Below are positions 36,751 to 45,877 of a DNA stretch of 64,000 nucleotides, piece by piece. A program made the position numbers and the translations under genes. This stretch comes from Reinekea sp. G2M2-21 (GTDB lineage: Bacteria > Pseudomonadota > Gammaproteobacteria > Pseudomonadales > Natronospirillaceae), in contig NZ_JADPQG010000004.1 in the NCBI RefSeq assembly GCF_015687175.1, positions 248,001 to 312,000 on the forward strand, in the 5' to 3' direction. Position 1 is the stretch's first letter; each line of letters begins with the position of its first letter. Below the pieces are notes generated by a model. That model did no database searches and was not told the origin of the DNA. It saw nothing but the letters and a program-made list of their open reading frames with translations.

Positions 36751-37716
36751 ATGACGAACACTATGGCTGATTCTACAAGTTGGCTGCCGAGTGCCACGAT
36801 TGACACGCTAGTTGCGCGGGCTGGGATGATTCAAACCATCCGGCAGTTTTTCTCTGAGCGAGAGGTATTGGAGGTGGAGACGCCGATTCTTTCGCAGTTT
36901 TCTGGAACGGACCTTCAGTTATCCCAATGGCATACTGAACAGGGTCACAGTCTGCATACCTCTCCAGAATTTGCCATGAAACGCCTGTTGGCGGCCGGTT
37001 CTGGGGATATTTTTCAAATCTGTCACGTATTTCGACGAGATGAATTGGGACAACGGCACAATCCTGAGTTCACCATGTTGGAGTGGTATCGAGTGGGTAT
37101 GGATGAATTCGGACTGATGGATGATGTTGTTAATCTGATATCTTTCTGCTCCGGGCAGCGTTTACTGGAACGCCAGTGCATGACTTACGAAGAGGCTTTT
37201 TTAACGGCTGATTTGCCAGACCCCCATCGAGCCTCATTGACTGAACTGCAGCAGACGGTAGCCGATAAGTTACAAGCGGATGCCGCAACCTGGACCCGGG
37301 ACGATTGTTTGGATGCACTCATGTCTATGGTTGTTGAACCTTCTTTGCCTAGGGAATCACTCTGTTTTATTAACCAGTATCCAAAGTCTCAAGCAGCTTT
37401 AGCCCAACATCAGGACTTGGGGGATATACAGGTAGCCCGTCGCTTCGAGCTGTACTGGCAGGGAATGGAGTTGGCCAATGGCTATTACGAGCTGACCGAC
37501 GCCCGGGAGCAGAAACGTCGTTTTGAGGCGGAACAGGCAGCGAAAATCAGTTCTGGAGAGGAAAAGCGGGGCTTTGATCAGCGATTTCTGGATGCTCTCG
37601 ATGCTGGAATTCCTTCGTGCAGCGGGGTTGCGCTGGGGCTGGACAGGCTGTTGATGATTTTGTTACAGAAAAAGAATATCGCCGAAGTGATGGCATTTGC
37701 CTTTGACCGGGCATAA
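36751..37716 (+). CDS. epmA: EF-P--lysine ligase EpmA (GenX/PoxA)
   Basis: 321 aa, a lysyl-tRNA-synthetase-like protein lacking the anticodon domain. It activates (R)-beta-lysine and attaches it to Lys34 of EF-P. Motif 2 reads FRRDELGQRHNPEFTMLEWY and the C-terminal GVALGLDRLLMILL corresponds to motif 3. The start may be ATG 36751 or ATG 36763; neither has a clear Shine-Dalgarno because the terminator stem lies directly upstream. It converges on proQ. Confidence 0.94.
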   Translation: MTNTMADSTSWLPSATIDTLVARAGMIQTIRQFFSEREVLEVETPILSQFSGTDLQLSQWHTEQGHSLHTSPEFAMKRLLAAGSGDIFQICHVFRRDELGQRHNPEFTMLEWYRVGMDEFGLMDDVVNLISFCSGQRLLERQCMTYEEAFLTADLPDPHRASLTELQQTVADKLQADAATWTRDDCLDALMSMVVEPSLPRESLCFINQYPKSQAALAQHQDLGDIQVARRFELYWQGMELANGYYELTDAREQKRRFEAEQAAKISSGEEKRGFDQRFLDALDAGIPSCSGVALGLDRLLMILLQKKNIAEVMAFAFDRA

Positions 37717-37742
37717 AAAAAGGAGCAAAAGCTCCTTTTTTA
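37717..37742. terminator. Bidirectional terminator between epmA and proQ
   Basis: AAAAAGGAGC (37717-37726) and GCTCCTTTTT (37731-37740) pair around an AAAA loop. T-runs are present in both directions, serving epmA and proQ. Confidence 0.92.
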
Positions 37743-38294
37743 CTAATTGGATTTTTTATTGACTAAGGCTTCCAGCTTTGCCTGCATCCGTTGCTCAGCT
37801 TTTTCTGGGCTTTCTGTGGTTGCTTGTTTTGGTGCTGCTTTCGGCTTTGGTTTGCCTTGTGCTGGGGCTTTTCTGGGGTTTTTACGTGGGCCTTTAGGCT
37901 TAGCCTGCGGCTTTTTCAACGCCCGCTTTTTATCGATCTCTGCCAGCTTTTCCTGAGCGTGTACCGCTTCTTCAGCAGAGACCTTGCCGGTCACTTCGCC
38001 ACCCAAGGTAACCCGATCAGCCCCTTCGGTCAGGCAAGCAATATAACGACGCATGCGGACATACAAGTTCAACGCTCGACGAATGCGAGTTTTCGATAGC
38101 TTGCCATCAGCCGCTATTGCTTCGTGGATGCCAATTTGCAAAGGCTTTGGATTCGCAGCAGAAAAGACTTCAGGGTAGAACTCACAAAGCTCGTCTAAAG
38201 CTTTACGGTTGGCTTCATATTCTTTCTTGCGCTTCGCTTCCAGCTTTTTTTGGCTGTTTTCGTTCGATTCAATGGCGGCTTGTTGTTCAGACAT
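37743..38294 (-). CDS. proQ: ProQ/FinO-domain RNA-binding protein
   Basis: 183 aa. A FinO-like domain (about 25-120, including FYPEVFSAANPKPLQIGIHEAI) is followed by a basic linker rich in Lys, Pro and Ala (KPQAKPKGPRKNPRKAPAQ) and a short acidic/helical tail. ProQ family members are global small-RNA chaperones. The C-terminal Tudor-like domain of E. coli ProQ is absent or very reduced; the tail looks more like the shorter FinO-domain proteins of marine bacteria. Only the bidirectional terminator separates it from epmA. Confidence 0.9.
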   Translation of the reverse strand: MSEQQAAIESNENSQKKLEAKRKKEYEANRKALDELCEFYPEVFSAANPKPLQIGIHEAIAADGKLSKTRIRRALNLYVRMRRYIACLTEGADRVTLGGEVTGKVSAEEAVHAQEKLAEIDKKRALKKPQAKPKGPRKNPRKAPAQGKPKPKAAPKQATTESPEKAEQRMQAKLEALVNKKSN

Positions 38295-38548
38295 GGTTTC
38301 TTTGTTGAAAGTTTCTAAAATTGAGCGCCGCAGGATACTCGGTTATGCAGCATTTGCAAAGTTGTAATCGCGTATCTCTCTTGGTTCAGGTTGCCAGACA
38401 GCGAGGCTGAAACGGCTTTGGGTCATGCCTGTATAGCATCTTTCTATAGGTTTCCTATGCTACCGTTCAAACGAGTAACAAACTGCGATCGTGCTTACGA
38501 TGGCCGATAAGTAATCTTCGTCGAGCAAAATTATGCGCTACTGACTCT

Positions 38549-38812
38549 AGTGTCCTGAGTCAGAAGTTCGTATAGTTTCAGAGCTCATAGGAAGCGCTAG
38601 TACAAGGCGCTCTTCGTAGAGAATATCGAGATCTTTTCAAGAAGAGCAACGCCGTAATAGTGTTTTCCATGAGCTCCCTTCGGGCGTGTTATTCAAGCTT
38701 TCTAGCGTCGTTCCGTCTCTTGCCAATGGAACAACCATTGACTGTGAGACACGCCTTGCCATAGAACTTGAATGGCACGCTGAATTCATGCGAACTTCTG
38801 ACTCAGGACACT
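38549..38812. repeat. MITE-like 264-bp element, copy B
   Basis: Starts AGTGTCCTGAGTCAGAAG and ends with its reverse complement CTTCTGACTCAGGACACT; all 22 terminal bases match. Direct orientation relative to copy A at 27177, with roughly 30 differences scattered over about 265 bases, heaviest near the right end. It carries the same internal inverted repeat and CAATGG/CCATTG hairpin. It sits in a 583-base gene-free stretch (38295-38877) between proQ and a small hypothetical gene. The remainder of that stretch (38295-38548) holds nothing I recognise beyond an ATCGT/ACGAT hairpin near 38492. Confidence 0.8.
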
Positions 38813-38877
38813 CGGTGGACTGCACAGAAGAGGGCATCCTTACTTCTGTGCAGGCACAACGGCTGGTTATTGCGTTA

Positions 38878-39189
38878 TTAACGTGGCATGTACGCGTACT
38901 GACGGCTCAACGGTGTCGGTAAAAGTCCGGGCTTACGCATGTATTGCTCCGGGATGGTCAAGCCTTCCTGTTTGAAACCAACCAGTTGTTCGGGGGTTAG
39001 GTTTTCTAGGAATCGGAAGTAATAGCTTTGTATGCGCTCATCGCTGGATGATGATGCGTCCAAGAGCAAGCCAATGATTGCCTCATTGGAGTTCAGGCGG
39101 TGGCGGATCCCTGTATCCCGACGCACTAAGGCGACCAGTTTTGAAAGAATATATATATTGGTTTCAGAAAATATCATCAGCTGTTCCAT
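38878..39189 (-). CDS. Hypothetical protein, 103 aa
   Basis: Open frame from an ATG (39189) after AGGTC-type purines to a stop near repeat copy B. The N-terminus has a short hydrophobic segment (NIYILSKLVALVRR), and the middle is acidic/serine-rich (LLLDASSSSDERIQSYYF). No family is recognised. Codon use looks ordinary. It lies 66 bases from the repeat, but there is no evidence that it belongs to it. Confidence 0.5.
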   Translation of the reverse strand: MEQLMIFSETNIYILSKLVALVRRDTGIRHRLNSNEAIIGLLLDASSSSDERIQSYYFRFLENLTPEQLVGFKQEGLTIPEQYMRKPGLLPTPLSRQYAYMPR

Positions 39190-39271
39190 GTAGACCTCCG
39201 GTCACGACAATTTATTTACGCCTTTAATTTAGTGAATCAAAATGACATTGCCACAATGAATTGATCGTTTT

Positions 39272-39433
39272 ATGACCTGGTCGACAATTGGCTTGAAAAC
39301 CTGTGAGATGGCTCGCAAAAACGAAAAGTGGTCTGAAATGACGAGAAAATGGCATCAAAAAGCGGAGAAAATCGAAAAAGCCGTGATGGCTTCAAATGCC
39401 GTTCAGAATAGACGGTTCTTTGGCAAGTGCTGA
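39272..39433 (+). CDS. Possible small basic protein, 53 aa
   Basis: Open frame in a 315-base stretch between the hypothetical gene and psd. The product is strongly basic and helical, Lys-rich (residues 13-40: ARKNEKWSEMTRKWHQKAEK). No good Shine-Dalgarno precedes the ATG at 39272 or the alternative at 39308. Composition is suggestive, but it may be chance. Confidence 0.3.
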   Translation: MTWSTIGLKTCEMARKNEKWSEMTRKWHQKAEKIEKAVMASNAVQNRRFFGKC

Positions 39434-39463
39434 TAAAAGAAGTGCCAGATTGTCAGGCACTTC
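39434..39463 (-). terminator. Terminator after psd
   Basis: GAAGTGCC (39439-39446) and GGCACTTC (39456-39463) pair around a 9-base loop. On the minus strand this is followed by TTTTATC, giving a terminator downstream of psd. Confidence 0.7.
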
Positions 39464-39504
39464 GAATCGCGATTGTAAGGGTATGTAATATGTCGAAGAT
39501 TTGA

Positions 39505-40359
39505 TTATTGGCTGAGAAGCTGACCAAGTTGTAAGTTGGCACCAATTTTGATTTGTTCATTCCAGCTCATTTTACCGGGCTCAAATACCATAATAACCGT
39601 ACTACCCAGTCGGAAACGTCCCATTTCTTCGCCGCGATTAAAGTCGAGTTGGCTGGCAGTGATGGATTGTTGAATAATTTTTCGTTCAAACGGTGCCACG
39701 ATGCCGGACCAAGTCGTTTCGATGCTTGCCACAATCATCGCTCCAACCAATACCATTAGGAATCGACCCTGGTCGGATTCGAATTCGCAAACCAGTCGTT
39801 CATTCCGGGCAAACAGGCGGTCGACATGCCCAGCGGTAAGCGGGTTAACGCTAAAAAGTTTGCCCGGTATAAATGTTGTTTTAACGAGCGTTGCTTTCAT
39901 CGGCATGTGAATCCGATGGTAGTCCTTTGGCGATAAATACAGAGTGATGAATTCCCCGTCTTGGTAGTGCTGAGCCATGCCTTGGTCACCTCCCAACAGG
40001 GCTGGAAGGGTAAATGTCTTGCCTTTTGCCTGAATCAGTTGGTCGCCCTGCATTCGGCCGAACTGGCTGACGCAGGCATCAACAGGCGAGGTCCAGCTGT
40101 TTTCTGTGCCTTGTTGTGGCCTGCGACCGGGTTTTAGTGCGCGGGTAAAGAAGTCATTGAAGTTGCGGTAGTCTTCAAGTCGTTCTCGCTCTGCTTCGCT
40201 CAAATCAATGCCAAATCGTTTCAAAAAGAATCGCATGAGCGGAATTTTGATGATTGACCACTCGGATTCGGCGAGTACGCCGACGAGTCTGGACAGTAGA
40301 TGATGCGGCAGCAGGTATTGCAGTGCTAAGAACAGAAAATCCTGGAGTGTTTGTTTCAT
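39505..40359 (-). CDS. psd: Phosphatidylserine decarboxylase proenzyme
   Basis: 284 aa. Self-cleaves at the LGST motif (FRLGSTVIMVF, Ser253) to make the pyruvoyl group, then forms phosphatidylethanolamine from phosphatidylserine at the inner membrane. N-terminal FLFLALQYLLPHHLLSRLVG and the FNDFFTRALKPGRRP segment are typical. It overlaps the HDOD gene by 4 bases (ATGA), an unusual pairing of lipid synthesis and signalling. A terminator follows. Confidence 0.96.
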   Translation of the reverse strand: MKQTLQDFLFLALQYLLPHHLLSRLVGVLAESEWSIIKIPLMRFFLKRFGIDLSEAERERLEDYRNFNDFFTRALKPGRRPQQGTENSWTSPVDACVSQFGRMQGDQLIQAKGKTFTLPALLGGDQGMAQHYQDGEFITLYLSPKDYHRIHMPMKATLVKTTFIPGKLFSVNPLTAGHVDRLFARNERLVCEFESDQGRFLMVLVGAMIVASIETTWSGIVAPFERKIIQQSITASQLDFNRGEEMGRFRLGSTVIMVFEPGKMSWNEQIKIGANLQLGQLLSQ

Positions 40360-41927
40360 TGTCTCATCTTATTAAGTGCGGTATTCCAGTCGGCGCAGTA
40401 TTCGCGAAACAACTGGTAATCGATAGCATTAAGGGGTTCGTCTTGACCGTGCGCATCAGCGTACAGCAACATGGTTACTGCATTACCAATACTGAATGAT
40501 CGTAGGAAAAAGCTTTCGTCGTCTGTCGCCGCCAGTAAAGGGGGGGGTAATTTCTTGCCGGCTTTGTTTCTGTTTTTATCATTGACCCAAAGAGCGGTTA
40601 CGCGGCTGCTGAGCTCCATGAGAATCTCTGAAGACTGCTTGGCGAGCTTCAGGTTTCTCAACAAGAGGTAAGATTGGCAACCTTCGCTGTCAAAGGTTTG
40701 CCAAAAGCCATTATTTTCCTCCATGACAACAATACGTGAAAGGCACAGACCTTTCTGCAGGCCGTACAAAGCACTTTCCTGTATTTCTACTGGAGAATGC
40801 CAACTGTTTTGATTGCGAAACTGACGACGGATTTCCCGTTGAATGTTGAGATTGACGACAGCTCTTTTCTGTACGACCGGCGGCGATGTTTCCGGTAAAC
40901 TTGCAGCTTCTTTTAGCACAGGCGGTTGCTTGGTCTGTGCCTTGAGCTTGGGTTCTGCCTCTGGCCAGGATGATAGGTCCGGGGCAACGTCGGTGTTGTG
41001 TGCTTGGCTGAGACCTTTGACCAACGCTAGGTCATTGGCGTTAAATCCAGCGCCATTTTTATTTAGGGCAACTGACGGTTGCTGCGCCAATAAACGACGG
41101 GCTGCGATTGCGGCGTGGGGTAGCTTGAATTCTCGGGCGGCGACGGCGACCCATTGTTTCAACATAGGTTTGAATTCAGTCAGACCCAAGGAAATTTCAC
41201 CGGTTCGGCACAGCGTGTCGAGCGCATCGGAATGCCAATCCTGGCGGACAGCAAAGGCAAGGTCATGACTGAACGGTAGAAAGAATTTCAGTGCCGACTG
41301 TTTGAACGATTGAATACGCTCTTCTTTGGCCGGTTTGAGATCAGCATCTTCCGGTAAGATGGGCAGTTGATAGTACTGACAGAGTTGTTCATTCCACTGT
41401 CTTGGGGCCATTCCGATCAACCGTTGCATTAGTGTGTCTCGGTTTTCACCGTTCTTCACCCGTAGCTCTATGCTTTCCATTTTTTCGGGTTCGAGTAACC
41501 AGCAAACCCAGATTCCCAAGTCATAAAATAGAGTGACCCAATAGTCCGCTTCTGTCCATGGGATCTGTCTGATCTGAAACCACTGACGCATGAGACTGGC
41601 GGCCAGCAGGCTATCGCCGATAGCCCGGAGCAATCCCTTTGCAGAGGCACTCTCACCATTTACTCTTGGGACTTTTTCGCTGAGAGCGACCAGTCTGGAA
41701 GCGCCCAGCAGACTGACGGCATGGTCCAATGTGCGAACAGATACGTCGTGGCTGGCCAGCATTTTATTCGCGTAACGGAAAAGATGGATGGTCAGTAAAG
41801 GATCCTCCCGAATAATCCTCATCCAATCTTGTAGTGGTGCTTGCGCATTTGGCAAAGCCCCCAAAGGAATGACGGCAGGGAGATGTAGCTGTTGAACCTT
41901 TGTAAACCAAGCGGATTCGTTCGTCAT
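40356..41927 (-). CDS. HDOD-domain protein
   Basis: 523 aa. The N-terminal HDOD domain (about 10-230, starting around LPAVIPLGALPNAQAPLQ and including LDHAVSLLGASRLVAL) is a degenerate HD-type domain common in signalling proteins. The metal-binding His/Asp residues of HD-GYP enzymes are not evident. The C-terminal 300 residues contain a Pro-rich linker (residues about 300-360) and a weakly conserved domain. It shares 4 bases with psd, so they are co-translated; the functional link is unknown. Confidence 0.75.
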   Translation of the reverse strand: MTNESAWFTKVQQLHLPAVIPLGALPNAQAPLQDWMRIIREDPLLTIHLFRYANKMLASHDVSVRTLDHAVSLLGASRLVALSEKVPRVNGESASAKGLLRAIGDSLLAASLMRQWFQIRQIPWTEADYWVTLFYDLGIWVCWLLEPEKMESIELRVKNGENRDTLMQRLIGMAPRQWNEQLCQYYQLPILPEDADLKPAKEERIQSFKQSALKFFLPFSHDLAFAVRQDWHSDALDTLCRTGEISLGLTEFKPMLKQWVAVAAREFKLPHAAIAARRLLAQQPSVALNKNGAGFNANDLALVKGLSQAHNTDVAPDLSSWPEAEPKLKAQTKQPPVLKEAASLPETSPPVVQKRAVVNLNIQREIRRQFRNQNSWHSPVEIQESALYGLQKGLCLSRIVVMEENNGFWQTFDSEGCQSYLLLRNLKLAKQSSEILMELSSRVTALWVNDKNRNKAGKKLPPPLLAATDDESFFLRSFSIGNAVTMLLYADAHGQDEPLNAIDYQLFREYCADWNTALNKMRQ

Positions 41928-42141
41928 TTAAAGCGATTCAATTTAGTTAGTCTATTTATAGGAATTTGTAAGTTTATACAGCCCGAGAACAACAAGCAAA
42001 AACCATGGGCTTATTTGCCCTTATTTGTTTTTCATAAGGGGGTTGGTTTGGCGGCTGCATAGCTTTGAGTTATAGCAGATTAAATGGCTGTTGGGTGCAT
42101 ATAGAGAACTAGTTTTTCAGCAACTATTGCAGCCGTTGCTG

Positions 42142-42708
42142 TTAAGTAAATTGGCTGAGTTTTGCCCAAGCACCCTTGGCGATGTCTTTTTGTTCAAACT
42201 CGGAGAGTTTTTCAAGTGAAGCGCAGTCAATCGCGTGGAGTTTCAAATAAGGCAGTTTCTTCTCTGGGAACTCTCGTAAATCGCCGAGCATCAAAATAGG
42301 GACTATTTTACGTTTATCGAAATAGCCCATTTTTAAAGCACGCAAGCCTTGCTTTAGCGGGAGTTTTTCCAGTTTATTGTCGGTTGAGGATTTGCCCGAC
42401 AAGATCAACTGAGTTTTGCCTGCCGAAAGTGAGGGATAGATGTGAATGGAGGTTTCTGTAACAGCAGCGTCGCTTATGTGACTGAAGATCGAATCGTATT
42501 GAGCAAAATCCGGCAGTACGACCATTCTTCTGCGCCCAATAGGGCCGGTCAGGTGCGTGGAGTACTCGCAGTACAATTTTTCGACAGCCATTGAATAAAT
42601 GATGAAACTGTTTTTGAAGACTTCAAAAAATTTCATGGCGTTATCAGGCGATTGGAAGTTCTCGAGGCTCCATACGAGGTCACGCGGTTGATTGGCTCTT
42701 CCAGACAT
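42142..42708 (-). CDS. Hypothetical protein, 188 aa
   Basis: No family recognised. Starts MSGRANQPRDLVWSLENFQ. It is soluble, with no signal peptide or membrane segment. Two conserved-looking parts are VVLPDFAQYDSIFSHI and KQGLRALKMGYFDKRKIVPI. It is flanked by two 200-base gene-poor stretches (41928-42141 and 42709-42915), so it is likely a stand-alone unit. A hairpin at 42892-42921 (AGGCC/TGATCG with CGATCA/GGCCT) may end the neighbouring transcript. Confidence 0.55.
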   Translation of the reverse strand: MSGRANQPRDLVWSLENFQSPDNAMKFFEVFKNSFIIYSMAVEKLYCEYSTHLTGPIGRRRMVVLPDFAQYDSIFSHISDAAVTETSIHIYPSLSAGKTQLILSGKSSTDNKLEKLPLKQGLRALKMGYFDKRKIVPILMLGDLREFPEKKLPYLKLHAIDCASLEKLSEFEQKDIAKGAWAKLSQFT

Positions 42709-42915
42709 TAAAATCTATCCCTTAGATGTCTCATTACATAAGTATTGGTTGGAAACGGGGTTTGTGCAATTCACGGATTATAGTTTCTAGTTATTTGTCC
42801 GCGATTGGAAGGTTGTTTTCGTTATGATAACAAATGGGCTTATGTGATTTTAGTCTGGAAACTGGACCAGTAGGGGAGTTGGTCATGCAGCTCAGGCCAT
42901 GATCGTTGGAAGCGA

Positions 42916-44217
42916 TCAGGCCTTTACAAGATTAAGCGCCGCTGATGGTGTGTTAGCTTCTGCTAATAATGGGTTCAAGGCCTGTTGTGCGAGTTGAATG
43001 ACCGTGTTCTGTGTGTTTGGTTGTGCCAGACAGCTGAATGCGGTGAACATGGCATGTCGGCGTGCACTCCAATTTCGCCAATAGTACAGACTATATATAC
43101 CGCTAAACGCCGCGATCACACCGAGCCAAGGATTAAAGAGCAGGCTGATGGCAATCCAGAAAATGGGGTAGAGGGGAATGCCAATAACATAGGCGTTGCT
43201 TGCCCATTTGTCTTCAGCATGTGACTGTTGTCGGGTCACTAGATAATGAATGAGCGCGCAAAGGCTGTTCAGCACTAAACCACCCAATGCCAGCGGTAAT
43301 CCAGCGATCAGAACCAGAGTGTCGGCCAGCAAACGTGTGGCGAGTGTGAGGCTGCTGTGATGACGAAGAATCACTTGCAGATCGATACCACTCACTTGTA
43401 ACCAGGACAGTAATTGATTTACCTGAGCGTTTTCTTTCCAGGTTTTAGCATCGGTCAACCAAGAGGTTCCTTTTGGGTAAAGCGACGTCAAATGCTGGTT
43501 GATACGGGTGAGTTTCCTTTTCTCATTTGTCCTTAACATCCCTGGTAACGCTCGCTGAATGTTGTGACGCCATTGATCTGTTTCTGCCGCGATATCCGCA
43601 AGTCCAGTTTCGGGACGGTAGATGGTTTCGGCTGCGCATTGCACCCAGATGTCCGATCCCAAACGAGATTTGTCTGAATAGAATAAGCCCAATTGCAACA
43701 CGCGCACGGGGTGACCAGTGGTGCGTACATATTGATCAGCAATATGCGCGGCGCCTTTTTTAAAGGGGTGCAATTTCGACCTATTGTGGCTGACGCCTTC
43801 TGGAAAAATGACCACCCATTTGCCGTTACTGAGGGCTTCGTTCAGTTGTCGGAAACTCTGTCGATTCTGTTGATTTGGATCTTTTTGGAAACGGGCGAGC
43901 GGTACAGCACCGATGCCTTTTACGAGCCATTTTACCAGCCAGTGGTTCAACCAGTCTGCTCGAATGGTACGGGTGAGTGAATGCCCTAAGGCCACCTGTA
44001 GGGCGAACGGGTCAATGAAGGCATTGGGGTGGTTCGCGACAACGATAGTAGCTACGTCGTCATTTGGGATATCGCCTGTGAAATGGATTTCTCGATAATA
44101 GAGAGACAATAAAAAAGCCCAGAGATTTCCAGGTAGTTTGTGCGTATGAAGGTGCGCCAGAATGGTGGTCAGGATCAGGGCGCAGACGACTACTATTGCC
44201 ATTTCGATATCACTCAA
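42916..44217 (-). CDS. 1-acyl-glycerol-3-phosphate acyltransferase-like protein (PlsC family)
   Basis: 433 aa, longer than plain PlsC. It has an N-terminal membrane segment, an acyltransferase domain with NHPNAFID (the H-x4-D catalytic motif) and FPEGVSHNRSKL (the substrate-binding EG-block), then a large C-terminal part with two hydrophobic stretches (LVLIAGLPLALGGLVLNSL, and IFWIAISLLFNPWLGVIAAF). It should add an acyl group to a lysophosphatidate-like substrate in membranes. The long C-terminus is of unknown role. Confidence 0.8.
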   Translation of the reverse strand: MSDIEMAIVVVCALILTTILAHLHTHKLPGNLWAFLLSLYYREIHFTGDIPNDDVATIVVANHPNAFIDPFALQVALGHSLTRTIRADWLNHWLVKWLVKGIGAVPLARFQKDPNQQNRQSFRQLNEALSNGKWVVIFPEGVSHNRSKLHPFKKGAAHIADQYVRTTGHPVRVLQLGLFYSDKSRLGSDIWVQCAAETIYRPETGLADIAAETDQWRHNIQRALPGMLRTNEKRKLTRINQHLTSLYPKGTSWLTDAKTWKENAQVNQLLSWLQVSGIDLQVILRHHSSLTLATRLLADTLVLIAGLPLALGGLVLNSLCALIHYLVTRQQSHAEDKWASNAYVIGIPLYPIFWIAISLLFNPWLGVIAAFSGIYSLYYWRNWSARRHAMFTAFSCLAQPNTQNTVIQLAQQALNPLLAEANTPSAALNLVKA

Positions 44218-44311
44218 TACATTTGATGAATGACATCTTATAGCTGGCTAGTTTCAGGGCAATTCTGGTCGAAACTGTTTAGCAGTTTGCTACCGCTCGG
44301 GTACTGCAGCG

Positions 44312-45877
44312 CTACTCAAGGAACGGGTTAACGTCATCGACATCCATCTGTTGTGGCAGCATATGCTCCTTGGCGTATTGTCTCCATACGCCACTGGTCA
44401 GGAATAGATGGAAGACATCGGGATCGATGTGCTGTTCATTTTTCATGTTTTTAAGAATTGTAAATGCCTGGCTTAGTGGCATGGGTGGCTTGTAGGGACG
44501 CTCTTTTGCGGTCAGGGCTTCAAAGACGTCTGCCACGCCCATGATCCGAGCCGGTATCGACATTTGATTGCGGGTCAGACCTTTCGGGTAGCCTTTGCCG
44601 TCCATGCGCTCATGGTGCCCGCCCGCGTATTCCGGAACCCGTTTGAGTTTTGGTGGGAACGGCAGTTTTTCCAACACTTCAATCGTCAGGTTTATATGTC
44701 GGTTAATGTGTTCGCGTTCTTCTTCGTTTATCGTGCCGCGGGTGATGCATAAGTTGTACACTTCATTGTCTGTCAGCATTGGCTGGGGATGACCGTGAAT
44801 GTCAAGCCATTGTTGTTCTGCTATCACACGAACCCTTTGTTTATCGTCCTCTGACATAAACTCCCCACCTTTGTTGACGCGCTCAAGGAACGTCAGGTCT
44901 TCGGTCAAACGATCCCGCTGTTGCGTATCCGTTATTTGATAGAGTTTGGCGGCAAATCTGGCTCTGACGCTGTCCATTCCATCGTGCAGTCTTTCCAGCT
45001 TGGTGCCTTTATTCAGTACGTTTTCGGATGTCGCCAGTTTGCCACAATCGTGCATCCATGCCGCAACATTCAGTTCATACCAGCCGTCGTCATCGAGATT
45101 AAAGTCTTTGAAGTAGCCTTCCTTCTGCTGGCATGCGGCACCGGCAATCAACTCCGTGAGCACCGGGATGCGCTGACAATGAGCTGAAGTGTGAGGTGAG
45201 CGAACGTCGATAATCTGTGCTAGTGCCTTGATAAACGCATCGAGTAGCTTTTTGTGGCTTTCGACCAGATTTTTGTTATCCAATGAAATGGCGGCAAACT
45301 TTGCCATCGCCTCAACCGTTTCCTTATCTTCCGGGCTGAAGGTATGCAAATGGCCAAATTCATTTCGTGCATTAAGGAGCTGTAGCACACCAATGACGTG
45401 ATTGTCGTGGTTTAACAACGGGACGGCCATGATAGACCGGGATCGATAGCGGTGTTTTTCATCGAACATACGCGTACCAGAAAAGTCAAAATTGCTGGTT
45501 TCGTAAGCGTCTTCAATGATAACGGACTCTTTTGTCAATGCGACGAAGGTTGCCACATTTGCGTGATTGGGCTTGCCATTCTTGTATAAGGGTATCGGCT
45601 GCCAGGCAGATTGGTCTCTACTTGCCTCGCGAATATTGATGCCAAGCGCGGAATTGTGGACCGCGGCGAATTTGAGACAGGCTTTTTCATCTTCACCACT
45701 CCAGCGATAAAAGGTTCCGCCTTCGGCCCCAGTGATCGTTTGCGCTTCGGTTAAAATAAGGTTGATGAGACCTGAAAGATTGGTCTCCCGTGCGAGCCTG
45801 ATTAACAAGTCACCGGACTTGTTCAATCCCCAAGCCATCAAGTGGCTTGATTCCATAGGTACAACTTGATTATGCAT
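44312..45877 (-). CDS. GAF and HD-GYP domain protein, likely c-di-GMP phosphodiesterase
   Basis: 521 aa. An N-terminal GAF domain (about 20-210, with MAVPLLNHDNHVIGVLQLLNA) is followed by an HD-GYP domain. The HD pair is His276-Asp277 (WMHDCGKL), and the HHExxDGxGYP motif begins at His421 (HHERMDGKGYP). The enzyme type is consistent with cleavage of c-di-GMP to GMP; GAF may sense a ligand or be a dimer module. No receiver domain is seen. Alone on the minus strand, so the target process cannot be read from context; the FimX and PilZ proteins of the window are possible users of the same messenger. Confidence 0.88.
   Translation of the reverse strand: MHNQVVPMESSHLMAWGLNKSGDLLIRLARETNLSGLINLILTEAQTITGAEGGTFYRWSGEDEKACLKFAAVHNSALGINIREASRDQSAWQPIPLYKNGKPNHANVATFVALTKESVIIEDAYETSNFDFSGTRMFDEKHRYRSRSIMAVPLLNHDNHVIGVLQLLNARNEFGHLHTFSPEDKETVEAMAKFAAISLDNKNLVESHKKLLDAFIKALAQIIDVRSPHTSAHCQRIPVLTELIAGAACQQKEGYFKDFNLDDDGWYELNVAAWMHDCGKLATSENVLNKGTKLERLHDGMDSVRARFAAKLYQITDTQQRDRLTEDLTFLERVNKGGEFMSEDDKQRVRVIAEQQWLDIHGHPQPMLTDNEVYNLCITRGTINEEEREHINRHINLTIEVLEKLPFPPKLKRVPEYAGGHHERMDGKGYPKGLTRNQMSIPARIMGVADVFEALTAKERPYKPPMPLSQAFTILKNMKNEQHIDPDVFHLFLTSGVWRQYAKEHMLPQQMDVDDVNPFLE

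Noticed and set aside
38878-39189. Small gene near repeat copy B as a possible transposase fragment
   Set aside because: No DDE or other transposase motif and it lies outside the terminal repeats.
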